64,000 nt of DNA from contig NZ_CP145263.1 in assembly GCF_040739495.1 (NCBI RefSeq), positions 806,001-870,000 on the forward strand, given 5' to 3'. The translations under genes were made by a program, and so were the position numbers. Position 1 is the first letter of the stretch. Each line of letters starts with the position of its first letter. The notes below the pieces were generated by a model. The model saw nothing but the letters and a program-made list of their open reading frames with translations. It had not been told where the DNA came from and did no database searches. This document shows, piece after piece, positions 1 to 13,953 of the stretch. This stretch comes from Staphylococcus capitis subsp. capitis. Lineage in GTDB: Bacteria > Bacillota > Bacilli > Staphylococcales > Staphylococcaceae.

Positions 1-6
1 GAATGA

Positions 7-363
7 ATGATTAGAAGAGGCGATGTTTACTTAGCTGATTTATCACCAGTTCAAGGGTCTGAACAAGGGGGAGTAAGACCTGTTGTAATTATACAAAATG
101 ATACTGGTAATAAATATAGTCCAACTGTCATAGTTGCTGCTATTACAGGTAGGATTAATAAAGCGAAGATACCAACCCATGTAGAAATTGAAAAGAAAAA
201 ATATAAGTTAGATAAAGACTCTGTTATCTTACTTGAACAAATTAGAACACTAGATAAAAAACGTTTAAAAGAGAAGTTGACCTATTTGTCTGAAAGTAAG
301 ATGAAGGAAGTTGACAACGCCCTAGATATCAGTCTAGGATTACATAATTTTGACCATCAATGA
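7..363 (+). CDS. mazF: mRNA interferase toxin MazF
   Basis: MazF is the sequence-specific endoribonuclease of the MazEF toxin-antitoxin pair and acts on mRNA in the cytoplasm. The 118-residue protein begins [20 protein letters not shown] and has the PemK/MazF core ([12 protein letters not shown], then TVIVAAIT), very close to the staphylococcal MazF of about 120 residues. The GAA TGA at positions 1-6 fits the last codon and stop of mazE, which lies just off the window. Downstream are rsbU-rsbV-rsbW-sigB, the usual staphylococcal arrangement. A hairpin with a T-run at 584-618 probably ends the mazEF transcript. The C-terminus differs slightly from the S. aureus protein. Confidence 0.95.
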   Translation: MIRRGDVYLADLSPVQGSEQGGVRPVVIIQNDTGNKYSPTVIVAAITGRINKAKIPTHVEIEKKKYKLDKDSVILLEQIRTLDKKRLKEKLTYLSESKMKEVDNALDISLGLHNFDHQ

Positions 364-741
364 TTATAGCGTTTTATATGTAGTTAACATAAATAAAATA
401 ATGAATTTAAAGACAATAACTTTATAATAATTATAACTCTTAATTAACTAGGTAACTTAGACCGATTGCTTACATCAAGAATTTTTTGCAAATCAAGACT
501 AGTGCTACCTCTCATTAGTTAAATAGCATATAATTATAGTTATTATGTAAATACATTTATTATAAAAGAATGTCTTGAGTTTTACGGCTTTAGGTATTCC
601 AATCCTAAAGTCTTTTTTAGATATTAAGAAACTGTGGCTTTTTAGTTATTTGCTATTCATTTTATAGATAAAAAAGAATTCCAAAAAGTACCAGATTAAA
701 AGCATATGGAATTGTGAATTGGAAGTAAGGAGGCACATCTT
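363..741. other. mazF-rsbU intergenic region
   Basis: This 379-base AT-rich spacer holds the presumed mazF terminator (584-618) and the Shine-Dalgarno sequence AAGGAGG (727-733) of rsbU. I see no ORF with a ribosome binding site and no recognisable RNA gene. Confidence 0.6.
584..618 (+). terminator. Rho-independent terminator after mazF
   Basis: An inverted repeat (GGCTTTAGG ... TCCTAAAGTC) is followed by TTTTTT. It lies 220 bases after the mazF stop and before the rsbU ribosome binding site. Confidence 0.7.
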
Positions 742-1743
742 GTGGAAGAATTTAAGAAAGATTATATGGAACTTGTAAAAGAAAGTTTAACTACTGAAAA
801 CCGAACGCAACTTATAAAAAAGTGCGAAGAATTTACAAATTAAGTAATTAAAAAGGATTTACTGCCAGAAGATATTGTAGAAATTCATAAATCATATATT
901 AACCAATTAGATTTAGAAGAAAAAGAAATACTCGGTACATTAGATGTCCTTCAAGAGGTAGTAAAAGGATTCGGTTATAGTTATAGAGATTATCAAAGAT
1001 TAGTTAATAAATTACAAGTTCACGACAAAGAAATTGATTTGGCTTCTAGACTTCAGCAAACTATGCTTAAAACAGATATACCTCAATTCGATAGTATACA
1101 AATCGGTGTAATTTCCGTTGCGGCTCAAAAGGTAAGTGGCGATTATTTTAATTTAATTGATCATAAAGACGGAACTATGAGTTTCGCTGTTGCGGACGTT
1201 ATCGGTAAAGGTATACCTGCTGCTTTAGCTATGAGTATGATTAAATTTGGAATGGATTCATATGGTCACTCTCAATTGCCTAGTGATGGTTTAAAGCGTC
1301 TTAACCGAGTTGTCGAAAAAAACGTCAACCAAAATATGTTTGTAACGATGTTTTATGGCTTGTATGAAGAAATGAATCATCTTTTATATTGTAGTTCTGC
1401 AGGGCATGAGCCTGGTTATATTTATCGAGCTGAAACAGAACAATTTGAAGAGATTGACGTTCGTGGGCGTGTACTTGGAGTAAGTCAGAAGACTCGATAT
1501 AATCAACAAGAGATACCTATTTATCTCGAAGATTTAATAATTATCTTTACTGATGGTGTAACTGAGGCACGAAATAGAGAAGGTGAATTTATCGATAAAG
1601 ATAAATTGTTAAATTTAATACAAAAATATAAACATATGCATCCACAAGATATAGTTCAAATTATTTATGAAGGAATTTTAAAAGTTCAAAATCCTAGTAG
1701 AAAAGACGATATGACAATTTTAATTATAAAAAGAGTAAATTAA
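742..1743 (+). pseudogene. rsbU: rsbU, SigB-activating phosphatase, interrupted by an in-frame stop
   Basis: RsbU is the PP2C-type phosphatase that dephosphorylates RsbV and so frees SigB. A strong SD (AAGGAGG) precedes a GTG start at 742, and the frame reads MEEFKKDYMELVKES. It hits TAA at 841-843 (codon 34) and continues unbroken in the same frame to 1743. The phosphatase domain lies downstream of the stop (GDYFNL near 1141, VADVIGKGIPAALAMSM near 1190, FTDGVTEARN near 1552, KDDMTILI near the end). No frameshift is needed to restore a protein of about 333 residues, so this looks like a point mutation. A TTG at 1039 could give a 234-residue phosphatase-only product, but it has no good SD and would lack the N-terminal switch domain. 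SigB activation is probably impaired. Confidence 0.88.
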
Positions 1744-1756
1744 TTTAAATAATTTA

Positions 1757-1782
1757 GATTAAAGTTTCAAGTCGTAGGGTAT
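1757..1782 (+). promoter_or_regulatory. SigB-type promoter upstream of rsbV
   Basis: GATTAA (1757-1762), a 14-base spacer and GGGTAT (1777-1782) match the staphylococcal SigB promoter consensus (GTTTAA, about N14, GGGTAT). A SigB promoter at this place autoregulates rsbV-rsbW-sigB in S. aureus. Confidence 0.75.
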
Positions 1783-1844
1783 ACATATTTTTGAACACAA
1801 ATGTAGAAATGAAGCAGATTTGATAAAGACTAGGAGTGTATCGA

Positions 1845-2171
1845 ATGAATCTTAATATAGAAACTGTAACTCATGACGATTATTATGAAGTTAAAGTTGG
1901 CGGAGAATTAGATGTATATACAGTGCCTGAATTAGAAGAGGTACTTGTACCAATGCGACAAGAAGGGACTCATGACATTCATGTTAATTTAGCTAACGTA
2001 AGTTACATGGACTCTACAGGATTAGGTTTATTTGTAGGAACGTTAAAAGCATTAAACCAAAATGATAAAGATTTATATATATTAGGTGTTTCTGATCGAA
2101 TCAGTAGATTATTTGATATTACCGGTTTGAAAGATTTAATGCATGTTAATGAAGGAACGGAGGTTGAATAA
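1845..2171 (+). CDS. rsbV: Anti-anti-sigma factor RsbV
   Basis: RsbV is a STAS-domain protein that, when unphosphorylated, binds RsbW and releases SigB. The 108-residue protein has the STAS core ([19 protein letters not shown]) with the phosphorylatable serine in MDSTG. The ATG at 1845 is preferred over the in-frame GTG at 1836 because TAGGAG (1831-1836) is correctly spaced for it. It lies between the SigB-type promoter and rsbW, with only one base between the rsbV stop and the rsbW start. With rsbU broken, RsbV may stay phosphorylated and inactive. Confidence 0.95.
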   Translation: MNLNIETVTHDDYYEVKVGGELDVYTVPELEEVLVPMRQEGTHDIHVNLANVSYMDSTGLGLFVGTLKALNQNDKDLYILGVSDRISRLFDITGLKDLMHVNEGTEVE

Positions 2172-2172
2172 C

Positions 2173-2652
2173 ATGCAATCAAGACAAGATTACATTGAAA
2201 TGCGGTTACCAGCCTCTGCGGAATACGTAAGTTTAATACGTTTAACATTATCTGGTGTATTCTCAAGAGCTGGAGCATCTTATGACGATATTGAAGATTC
2301 TAAAATTGCTGTAAGTGAGGCAGTGACTAACGCTGTAAAACATGCTTATAAACAAAATACTGAAACCGGTATGATTAATTTATGTTTTGAGATATTTGAT
2401 GATAAAATAAAAATAGTTATTTCAGATCAAGGTGAAAGTTTTGATTATGAAACAACTAAATCAAAATTAGGTCCTTACGACGATAACGAAAACATTGATT
2501 TTCTTCGCGAAGGCGGCTTAGGATTATTCCTTATTGAATCATTAATGGACGAAGTGAAGGTCTATAAAGAATCTGGTGTTACAATCAGTATGATTAAGTA
2601 TATTAAAAAAGAGCAGGTGCGAAATAATGGCGAAAGAGTCGAAATCAGCTAA
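2173..2652 (+). CDS. rsbW: Serine kinase and anti-sigma-B factor RsbW
   Basis: RsbW binds SigB and keeps it inactive, and phosphorylates RsbV. The ATG at 2173 gives 159 residues, the usual staphylococcal length, with SD GGAACGGAGG upstream. GHKL-ATPase signs are visible: the N-box region [13 protein letters not shown] near residues 45-57, SDQGESFDY, and the glycine lid [16 protein letters not shown] near 115-130. Its 3' end overlaps sigB by 26 bases, which fits translational coupling of anti-sigma and sigma factor. Confidence 0.96.
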   Translation: MQSRQDYIEMRLPASAEYVSLIRLTLSGVFSRAGASYDDIEDSKIAVSEAVTNAVKHAYKQNTETGMINLCFEIFDDKIKIVISDQGESFDYETTKSKLGPYDDNENIDFLREGGLGLFLIESLMDEVKVYKESGVTISMIKYIKKEQVRNNGERVEIS

Positions 2653-3397
2653 TGATGTATCACCTGAACAAATTAACCAATGGATTAAAGAGCACCAAGA
2701 AAATGAAAATAGCCAAGCTCAAGATAAATTAGTTACGCATTACCGCAAACTAATAGAATCTTTAGCATATAAATATTCAAAAGGGCAATCACATCATGAA
2801 GATTTAGTTCAAGTTGGTATGGTTGGTTTAATAGGGGCCATCAATAGATTTGATTTGTCATTTGATCGAAAATTTGAAGCATTCCTAGTTCCAACCGTAA
2901 TTGGTGAAATAAAAAGGTATTTAAGAGATAAAACATGGAGTGTTCATGTACCAAGACGTATTAAAGAAATTGGTCCAAGAATTAAAAAGATAAGTGACGA
3001 ACTTACAAATGAGCTAGAGCGTTCACCATCCATCAGTGAAATTGCTCAACGACTTGAAGTTTCGGATGAAGAAGTCTTGGAAGCGATGGAGATGGGTCAA
3101 AGTTATAATGCGCTCAGTGTTGATCATTCTATTGAAGCAGATAAAGACGGATCAACTGTCACTCTATTAGATATTATGGGTCAACAAGATGATAATTATG
3201 ATTTAACTGAAAAGAGAATGATTCTAGAACGTATTTTACCTATATTATCTGATAGAGAAAGACAAATTATTCAATGTACATTTATAGAAGGTTTAAGCCA
3301 AAAGGAAACAGGCGAACGTATTGGCTTAAGTCAAATGCATGTCTCTCGCTTGCAACGTACTGCAATCAAAAAGTTGCAAGAAGCAGCTAAACAATAA
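2627..3397 (+). CDS. sigB: RNA polymerase sigma factor SigB
   Basis: SigB directs RNA polymerase to general stress, pigment and biofilm genes. The 256-residue protein contains region 2 ([40 protein letters not shown]), region 3 ([23 protein letters not shown]) and region 4 with the helix-turn-helix ([22 protein letters not shown]). It starts inside rsbW and is followed by a strong terminator at 3402-3441. The protein itself is intact, so any SigB defect in this strain would come from the broken rsbU upstream. Confidence 0.97.
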   Translation: MAKESKSANDVSPEQINQWIKEHQENENSQAQDKLVTHYRKLIESLAYKYSKGQSHHEDLVQVGMVGLIGAINRFDLSFDRKFEAFLVPTVIGEIKRYLRDKTWSVHVPRRIKEIGPRIKKISDELTNELERSPSISEIAQRLEVSDEEVLEAMEMGQSYNALSVDHSIEADKDGSTVTLLDIMGQQDDNYDLTEKRMILERILPILSDRERQIIQCTFIEGLSQKETGERIGLSQMHVSRLQRTAIKKLQEAAKQ

Positions 3398-3401
3398 ATA
3401 T

Positions 3402-3441
3402 AAAAAGAAGTTCATTGACTGAGTTAATGAACTTCTTTTTA
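3402..3441 (+). terminator. Terminator of the rsb-sigB operon
   Basis: The inverted repeat AAAAAGAAGTTCATT ... AATGAACTTCTTTTT lies directly after the sigB stop. Confidence 0.9.
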
Positions 3442-3562
3442 TATGTTAGAATTTTTAACTTTAAAAAAGATTAAAGCATTCTAAATTATATCTAGGAAGA
3501 ATCTAGTTAAAAAATTATGTTAAACTAGTGAAGAAATTTTTAAAGAAAAGCGTGGTAGAATA

Positions 3563-5713
3563 ATGGACAAAAATTTAATTCAAACAATCGTTGAAAAGTA
3601 TTCTTTTTCAGAGAAACAAATTAAATCAGTTCTTGAACTCTTAGAAGATAACAACACTGTGCCATTTATTGCAAGATATCGTAAAGAGGCAACTGGTGGT
3701 CTAGATGAAGTTGAAATTAAGCAAATTGATGATGAATATAGATATATGGAAAATCTTCAAAAAAGAAAAGATGAAGTGATACATAGTATTGAACAACAAG
3801 GCATGCTAACTGAAGACTTAAAAAAAGATATTATTAAACAGACAAAACTACAAAGAGTTGAAGATTTATACCGTCCTTATAAACAGAAAAAGAAAACACG
3901 TGCTACTGAAGCTAAAAGAAAAGGGTTGGAGCCTTTAGCAAAATGGTTACTTCAGAAGAATTTAGATAAGAATGTTGATGAAAAAGCACAAGAATTCATA
4001 AATGAAGAAGTTTCTACAGTAGAAGATGCTATTAAAGGGGCACAGGATATTATTGCTGAACAAGTTTCAGATGACCCTAAATATCGTTCAAGACTTTTAA
4101 AAGATATATATCATCAAGGTCAAATTGTGTCTGCTAAGAAGAAAAAAGCAGAAGATGAAAAAGAAATCTTCTCAATGTATTATGATTATTCTGAACCAGT
4201 AAAGCGTGTTGCAAATCATAGAATTTTAGCTATGAATCGTGGGGAGAAAGAAAAAGTATTAAACGTTAAAATAGAATTTGACACATCAAGAATTAAAAAA
4301 GACATTGAACGACAATTAATTCAAGTAAATAATGAAGCAAGTCCTTATATTGCAGAGGCTATTGAAGATAGTCTTAAACGATTAATTATGCCTTCGATTG
4401 AAAGAGAAGTTCGAGGAGATTTAACTCAGAAAGCAGAAACACATGCCATCGATGTTTTTAGTGAGAACTTAAGAAACTTACTTTTACAACCACCTATGAA
4501 AGGAAAACAAATTCTCGGTGTGGACCCGGCATTTAGAACGGGATGTAAGTTAGCAGTTATTAATCCTTTTGGAACGTTTATTGCTAAAAGCGTCATTTAT
4601 CCTCATCCTCCAAAATCTAAAATCGAAGCTTCTGAAAAAGAACTGGTCAACATGATTAAAGATTATCAAATTGAATTACTAGCGATTGGAAATGGAACAG
4701 CTAGCCGTGAAACTGAACAATTTGTAGCAAATGTAATTAAAAAATATAAATTAGATGCTCAATTCATCATTGTCAATGAAGCGGGAGCCTCTGTGTATTC
4801 TGCTTCAGAAATTGCCAGACAAGAGTTTCCAGATTTTCAAGTTGAAGAACGAAGCGCTGTATCTATAGGTAGAAGAGTTCAAGATCCATTAAGCGAATTA
4901 GTTAAAATAGATCCAAAATCTATTGGGGTAGGTCAATATCAACATGATGTAAATCAAAAAGAATTAAGCAATGCGCTTACTTTCGTAGTTGAAACTGCAG
5001 TTAACCAAGTAGGCGTAGATGTAAATACAGCTTCAAAATCTTTACTTCAATATGTTTCAGGACTATCTTCAACTATTGCGCAAAATATTATTGATTATAG
5101 AGAAGAAAATGGACCTATTAAACATAATAAAGAAATTAGTAAAATTAAACGGTTGGGTTCTAAAACTTTTGAACAAAGTATAGGCTTTTTACGTATCGTT
5201 GATGGCTCAGAACCATTAGATAATACTGCGATTCACCCTGAGAGTTATGAAGTGACTTATGAAATATTAGAGCAACTAGGTTTAGGCGCTAATGATATAG
5301 GTACGGATCAATTAAAATCAACATTAAGTGATGTGAATATTGAAGGGCTTGCGAAACAATTGAATATTGGTGAACCCACTCTAGAAGATATTATCAAATC
5401 ACTTATTGCGCCTAATAGAGATCCAAGAGATGAATTTGAGACACCAATCCTTAAATCTGATGTATTATCCATTGAAGATTTAAATGAAGGCATGAAATTA
5501 AATGGTACTGTTAGAAATGTAGTAGATTTTGGTGCATTTATTGATATAGGTGTTAAACAAGATGGATTAGTCCATGTTTCTAAACTTTCTAAGAAATTTG
5601 TAAAGAATCCTATGGATATTGTAAGTGTGGGAGATATCGTGGATGTTTGGATTCTGGATATCGATGAAAATAAAGGTAAAGTATCTTTAACGATGATTGA
5701 TCCAAATGAATAA
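3563..5713 (+). CDS. tex: Tex-family RNA-binding protein
   Basis: Tex proteins bind nucleic acid and influence transcription. The 716 residues show the Tex order: an N-terminal helical domain, a YqgF/RuvC-like domain (GVDPAFRTGCKLAVINPFG near residue 320), a helix-hairpin-helix region (VGVDVNTASKSLLQYVSGLS near 485), and a C-terminal S1 domain (GMKLNGTVRNVVDFGAFIDI near 645). Length and architecture are normal for the family. The stop overlaps the sprT start by eight bases, so the two are probably cotranscribed. Confidence 0.93.
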   Translation: MDKNLIQTIVEKYSFSEKQIKSVLELLEDNNTVPFIARYRKEATGGLDEVEIKQIDDEYRYMENLQKRKDEVIHSIEQQGMLTEDLKKDIIKQTKLQRVEDLYRPYKQKKKTRATEAKRKGLEPLAKWLLQKNLDKNVDEKAQEFINEEVSTVEDAIKGAQDIIAEQVSDDPKYRSRLLKDIYHQGQIVSAKKKKAEDEKEIFSMYYDYSEPVKRVANHRILAMNRGEKEKVLNVKIEFDTSRIKKDIERQLIQVNNEASPYIAEAIEDSLKRLIMPSIEREVRGDLTQKAETHAIDVFSENLRNLLLQPPMKGKQILGVDPAFRTGCKLAVINPFGTFIAKSVIYPHPPKSKIEASEKELVNMIKDYQIELLAIGNGTASRETEQFVANVIKKYKLDAQFIIVNEAGASVYSASEIARQEFPDFQVEERSAVSIGRRVQDPLSELVKIDPKSIGVGQYQHDVNQKELSNALTFVVETAVNQVGVDVNTASKSLLQYVSGLSSTIAQNIIDYREENGPIKHNKEISKIKRLGSKTFEQSIGFLRIVDGSEPLDNTAIHPESYEVTYEILEQLGLGANDIGTDQLKSTLSDVNIEGLAKQLNIGEPTLEDIIKSLIAPNRDPRDEFETPILKSDVLSIEDLNEGMKLNGTVRNVVDFGAFIDIGVKQDGLVHVSKLSKKFVKNPMDIVSVGDIVDVWILDIDENKGKVSLTMIDPNE

Positions 5714-6164
5714 TATTGAACTTCAAAGATTAACTGAAAACTTGGCCATCAAATACTTTGGAGTACCTTTCAAACATAAGGCTTATTTTAATCAACGATT
5801 ACGTACTACAGGTGGAAGATATTTGTTAAAAAGCCACAATATAGAAATAAACCCTAAACAATTAAAGCATTTTGGAGAAGATGCAATAGCTCAAATAGTT
5901 AAACATGAACTTTGTCATTATTTTCTTCATCTTGCTGGTAAAGGGTATCAACACAGAGATACAGATTTCAAAGCTTTAAGCGCTAAAGTAGGCGCACCAA
6001 GGTTTTGCAATCCGACTGAAACATATGAAAGTCGAGCTAATTACAAATATCAATGTGTTAGTTGTAAAGCTAATTATTTACGTATTAAAAGAGTGAACAC
6101 TCAAATAATGAGATGCGGGCATTGCGGTGGCAAACTTAAATTAGTTAAAGTTTTTGAAAAATAA
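5706..6164 (+). CDS. SprT-like zinc metalloprotease domain protein
   Basis: This 152-residue protein of the SprT/YdeI-like family has the zinc protease motif HELCHYFLH (residues about 72-80) and a C-terminal zinc ribbon with two CxxC pairs (CVSC near residue 121 and CGHC near 140). The ATG at 5706 is preferred over 5697 because it gives the usual MNNIELQ start and overlaps the tex stop. The substrate is unknown. A terminator follows at 6189-6231. Confidence 0.88.
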   Translation: MNNIELQRLTENLAIKYFGVPFKHKAYFNQRLRTTGGRYLLKSHNIEINPKQLKHFGEDAIAQIVKHELCHYFLHLAGKGYQHRDTDFKALSAKVGAPRFCNPTETYESRANYKYQCVSCKANYLRIKRVNTQIMRCGHCGGKLKLVKVFEK

Positions 6165-6188
6165 AAAAATATAAATATATATTTAGTA

Positions 6189-6231
6189 AAAGGGTTGTTA
6201 AAAGCAGATGTTGTTTTCTAACAACCTTTTT
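6189..6231 (+). terminator. Terminator after sprT
   Basis: GGGTTGTTA ... TAACAACC followed by a T-run. Confidence 0.85.
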
Positions 6232-6263
6232 TATAATTGATATAAATTTTGTTGTGAAAAACA

Positions 6264-6292
6264 TTGACAATAATTATTACATGATATATTAT
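6264..6292 (+). promoter_or_regulatory. SigA promoter 1 of the tRNA/rRNA cluster
   Basis: TTGACA (6264-6269), a 17-base spacer and TATTAT (6287-6292). It is the first of two tandem strong promoters upstream of tRNA-Leu, as is typical of rrn operons. Confidence 0.7.
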
Positions 6293-6364
6293 AGGTATAG
6301 TTGTCTTAAAAAGGAAAGCAAAACAAACCTTTATTAACAATATTAATTTTAAGTTAATTTTGTG

Positions 6365-6393
6365 TTGACAAAATGTAACCGACAATTTACAAT
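6365..6393 (+). promoter_or_regulatory. SigA promoter 2 of the tRNA/rRNA cluster
   Basis: TTGACA (6365-6370), a 17-base spacer and TACAAT (6388-6393), about 45 bases before tRNA-Leu. The spacing is optimal. Confidence 0.75.
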
Positions 6394-6437
6394 GGTTATT
6401 GTCTCGATAATTAAAAGTTTAATTATGCGTTTTGCCA

Positions 6438-6524
<87 letters not shown>

Positions 6525-6546
6525 AATCATATATTTAATACTACAT

Positions 6547-6620
6547 GCGGGTGTAGTTTAATGGCAAAACCTCAGCCTTCCAAGCTGATGTTGTGGGTTC
6601 GATTCCCATCACCCGCTCCA
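6547..6620 (+). tRNA. tRNA-Gly(TCC)
   Basis: Acceptor stem GCGGGTG pairs with CACCCGC. The anticodon loop CTTCCAA gives TCC, the T-loop is GTTCGATTC, and the discriminator is followed by an encoded CCA. It lies 22 bases after tRNA-Leu and just upstream of 16S. Confidence 0.95.
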
Positions 6621-6735
6621 TTTAATATTTATGAACATTGAAAACTGAATGACAATATGTCAACGTTAATTCCAATAAACGTAACGAAACGTTACAAACT
6701 ATTTAGTATTTATGAGCTAATCAAACATCATAATT

Positions 6736-11453
<4,718 letters not shown>

Positions 11454-11523
11454 ATATTAAAATGTTTTGCGACGCAAAATCATTACTTACTATCTAGTTT
11501 TGAATGTATAACACATTCATTTG

Positions 11524-11638
11524 TCTGGTGACAATGGCAAGGAGGTCACACCTGTTCCCATGCCGAACACAGAAGTTAAGCTCCTTAGCGCCGATGGTAG
11601 TCGGACTTACGTTCCGCTAGAGTAGGACGTTGCCAGGC
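11524..11638 (+). rRNA. 5S ribosomal RNA
   Basis: About 115 bases from TCTGGTGACAATGGCAAGGA to GTTGCCAGGC. The ends pair, and a terminator follows immediately. Confidence 0.95.
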
Positions 11639-11643
11639 AAAAC

Positions 11644-11669
11644 GAGAGACCGTAAGGTCTCTTTTTTTT
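11644..11669 (+). terminator. rRNA operon terminator
   Basis: GAGAGACC-GTAA-GGTCTC followed by eight Ts, just after 5S. Confidence 0.92.
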
Positions 11670-12044
11670 ATGCGAAAAATAAAGATATAGAAAATTATCA
11701 AGAGCCATAGCTATAGAAGAGAACTATACTCTGCGAAGAGAAAGCGTTTGAAGCTGATGAATTAAGGAAAGAACGCCACGAGTTTAGTCGAGCTAAACGA
11801 GTCAGAGAGAGACGAAAATGAAGAAAGATGCGAGCGCTTGTCTCGAAGCAGAGGAAGCACCTTAGCGCCGAAGGTAGCCGACTTACGTTCTAAAGTAAAA
11901 TAAGTATTTTTAATACTTAATTTTACTTACTTAATGGTCAAAGCCATTAAGAACCAAAGAACCAATTGCCAGATAGTAATATACCGCAAGCTCTTTTTTA
12001 TTTAAAAACTAATAGAAAACAGATGAAATTGGGTCATACGAAAA
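11670..12044 (+). other. Gene-free region with a decayed 5S copy
   Basis: No ORF or RNA gene is supported here. Bases 11856-11891 closely match the middle of 5S rRNA (CCTTAGCGCCGAAGGTAG versus CCTTAGCGCCGATGGTAG, then CGACTTACGTTC). Bases 11965-12001 resemble the 5S 3' end plus its terminator (TTGCCAG ... ACCGCAAGCTCTTTTTT). The two parts are split by about 75 unrelated bases. This looks like the remnant of a second 5S gene. Confidence 0.55.
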
Positions 12045-12088
12045 AGCTTGAAAATAATACTTACAATAGTAGGATTATTTTCAAGCTT
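12045..12088 (-). terminator. Terminator of the ilv-leu operon
   Basis: Inverted repeat AAGCTTGAAAATAAT ... ATTATTTTCAAGCTT just downstream of the ilvA stop, with a T-run on the minus strand. Confidence 0.85.
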
Positions 12089-12100
12089 TCATTGTAGCTT

Positions 12101-13369
12101 TTAAATTAATAAAGAATATAACATTTTATTTTCATTAATATAGATATTTGATGGATCAAATTGATTTACACGCTCTTTTAATTGAATGAGATCATTGTGA
12201 TGTTTAAGTTGAATACCAATGATAACAGTACCTGTTGTTTGAGAGGACTTTTTAAGATATTCGAATTTAGTAATATCATCTTGAGGACCTAGTACATCAT
12301 TAACAAACTCTCTTAAAGCCCCTGGTCTTTGAGGAAAATTAAGGATGAAGTAATGTTTCATCTCTTCAAATAATAATGAACGCTCTTCAATTTCTTTCAT
12401 TCTATTAATATCATTATTACCACCGCTTACAACACATACAACAGTTTTACCTTTAATTTTTACTCTATAGTTTTCAAGAGCAGCTACACTTAAAGCGCCT
12501 GCGGGTTCAGCTACTATAGCTTGTTTAGAGTACATATCTAGTATAGTAGAACATACTGCTCCTTCATCTACTTGTACATAATCATCTACATTATGCTTGG
12601 CTATATCAAATGTAATATCTCCAACTCTGGCTACTGAAGCACCATCAACAAATTTATCAATGTGATCTAAAGTGATGACCCGTTTGTTTACGACTACAGA
12701 TTCATACATACTGCAGGCGCCTGCAGGTTCAATACCAATAATTTGTGTGTTTGGGGAATAAGCCTTGAAATATGTGCTAATACCAGATATTAAACCTCCA
12801 CCGCCTATAGCAGAAAATAAATAATCAAATTTTACTCCATCTGCTTCGGATTGTTCAATAATTTCTTTGGCAAGTGTTCCTTGCCCTGAAATTGTAAATA
12901 CATTATTAAATGGATCAATAAAATTCATTTCATTTTCTTTAGTATAAGCTAAAGCTTCTTCTAAGCAATGATCAAATGTATCACCAGTTAGCACGACTTC
13001 AACATTATCGCTACCAAAAAATTGTACTTGGTTTATTTTCTGAAGAGGTGTAGTAACTGGCATAAAAATTACAGCTCTAAGATTTAATTTCTTAGCAGTG
13101 TATGCCACGCCTTGAGCATGGTTACCAGCACTAGCACAAGTGATACCTCGATTTTTAGCTTCTTCAGATAATACTGAAATAGCATTATATGCGCCTCTTA
13201 ATTTGAAAGAACGAACCCACTGTAAGTCTTCTCTTTTTAAATATACTTTACAATCATATTTTTGAGAAAGATAGTGGTCAAGCTGTAATGGCGTTTCTTT
13301 CACGATATCTTTGAGGCGTAAAAAAGCTTCATCTATATCTTGTGTCGAAACGATTGTTTTAACTGTCAT
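12101..13369 (-). CDS. ilvA: Threonine deaminase IlvA
   Basis: IlvA converts threonine to 2-oxobutanoate, the first committed step to isoleucine, using pyridoxal phosphate. The ATG at 13369 gives 422 residues, the usual staphylococcal length; an in-frame GTG at 13381 is too close to the SD. The PLP lysine lies in [10 protein letters not shown], the phosphate-binding loop in [11 protein letters not shown], and the glycine-rich VVSGGNND follows. The C-terminal 80 or so residues ([17 protein letters not shown]) form the ACT-like regulatory domain for isoleucine feedback. It is the last gene of the operon, directly after leuD. Confidence 0.95.
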   Translation of the reverse strand: MTVKTIVSTQDIDEAFLRLKDIVKETPLQLDHYLSQKYDCKVYLKREDLQWVRSFKLRGAYNAISVLSEEAKNRGITCASAGNHAQGVAYTAKKLNLRAVIFMPVTTPLQKINQVQFFGSDNVEVVLTGDTFDHCLEEALAYTKENEMNFIDPFNNVFTISGQGTLAKEIIEQSEADGVKFDYLFSAIGGGGLISGISTYFKAYSPNTQIIGIEPAGACSMYESVVVNKRVITLDHIDKFVDGASVARVGDITFDIAKHNVDDYVQVDEGAVCSTILDMYSKQAIVAEPAGALSVAALENYRVKIKGKTVVCVVSGGNNDINRMKEIEERSLLFEEMKHYFILNFPQRPGALREFVNDVLGPQDDITKFEYLKKSSQTTGTVIIGIQLKHHNDLIQLKERVNQFDPSNIYINENKMLYSLLI

Positions 13370-13383
13370 AATATTCCACACCC

Positions 13384-13953
13384 TTAAAATGTTTTTTCAT
13401 ATTTTTCTATTAGATCTTCATATTGTAAAGTAATGGCAATATCATCAAGTCCATTTACTAATTTATTCTTCCATGTTTCATCTATTTTAAATTCAAAAGT
13501 GTGTTCTGAAGATGATACGGTTTGCGAAGGTAGATCTATCGTAATTTCTTCAAATTGAGCCAGATGTTCTCGTGCTTCCTTATCAAGTGTAATAGGGAGC
13601 ATTGCATTCTTCGTACAATTCATATAGAAGATATCACTAAAACTACCTGCGATAATAATATTAAAACCATAGTCTTTTAAAGGCCAAGCAGCATGTTCAC
13701 GACTTGAACCACACCCAAAGTTGTCTCCCGTTATTAAAATAGAAGCATCTTTATATTCTGGCTTATTAGGGTTAAATTCTGGATTATCAGAACCATCAGG
13801 TAAATAACGCCATTCATCAAAGGCGAAGGGACCAAAGCCGGTTTTTGAAATACGTTTGAGATGAACTTTGGGTATAATTTGATCTGTATCTATATTGTCG
13901 TATAAAAGGGGAACAACTTTACCTGTGTAGGTTGTAATAGGTTGAATTTCCAT
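13384..13953 (-). CDS. leuD: 3-isopropylmalate dehydratase small subunit LeuD
   Basis: LeuD pairs with LeuC to isomerise 2-isopropylmalate to 3-isopropylmalate in leucine synthesis. The 189 residues carry the swivel-domain signature [13 protein letters not shown] near residue 76 and the N-terminal [11 protein letters not shown]. The start directly abuts the leuC stop, and the SD AAAGGTGG lies within the end of leuC. Intact. Confidence 0.96.
   Translation of the reverse strand: MEIQPITTYTGKVVPLLYDNIDTDQIIPKVHLKRISKTGFGPFAFDEWRYLPDGSDNPEFNPNKPEYKDASILITGDNFGCGSSREHAAWPLKDYGFNIIIAGSFSDIFYMNCTKNAMLPITLDKEAREHLAQFEEITIDLPSQTVSSSEHTFEFKIDETWKNKLVNGLDDIAITLQYEDLIEKYEKTF

Noticed and set aside
1039..1743. 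Separate 234-residue phosphatase gene
   Set aside because: It is the 3' part of rsbU in the same frame; its TTG start has no good SD, so the locus is better described as interrupted rsbU.
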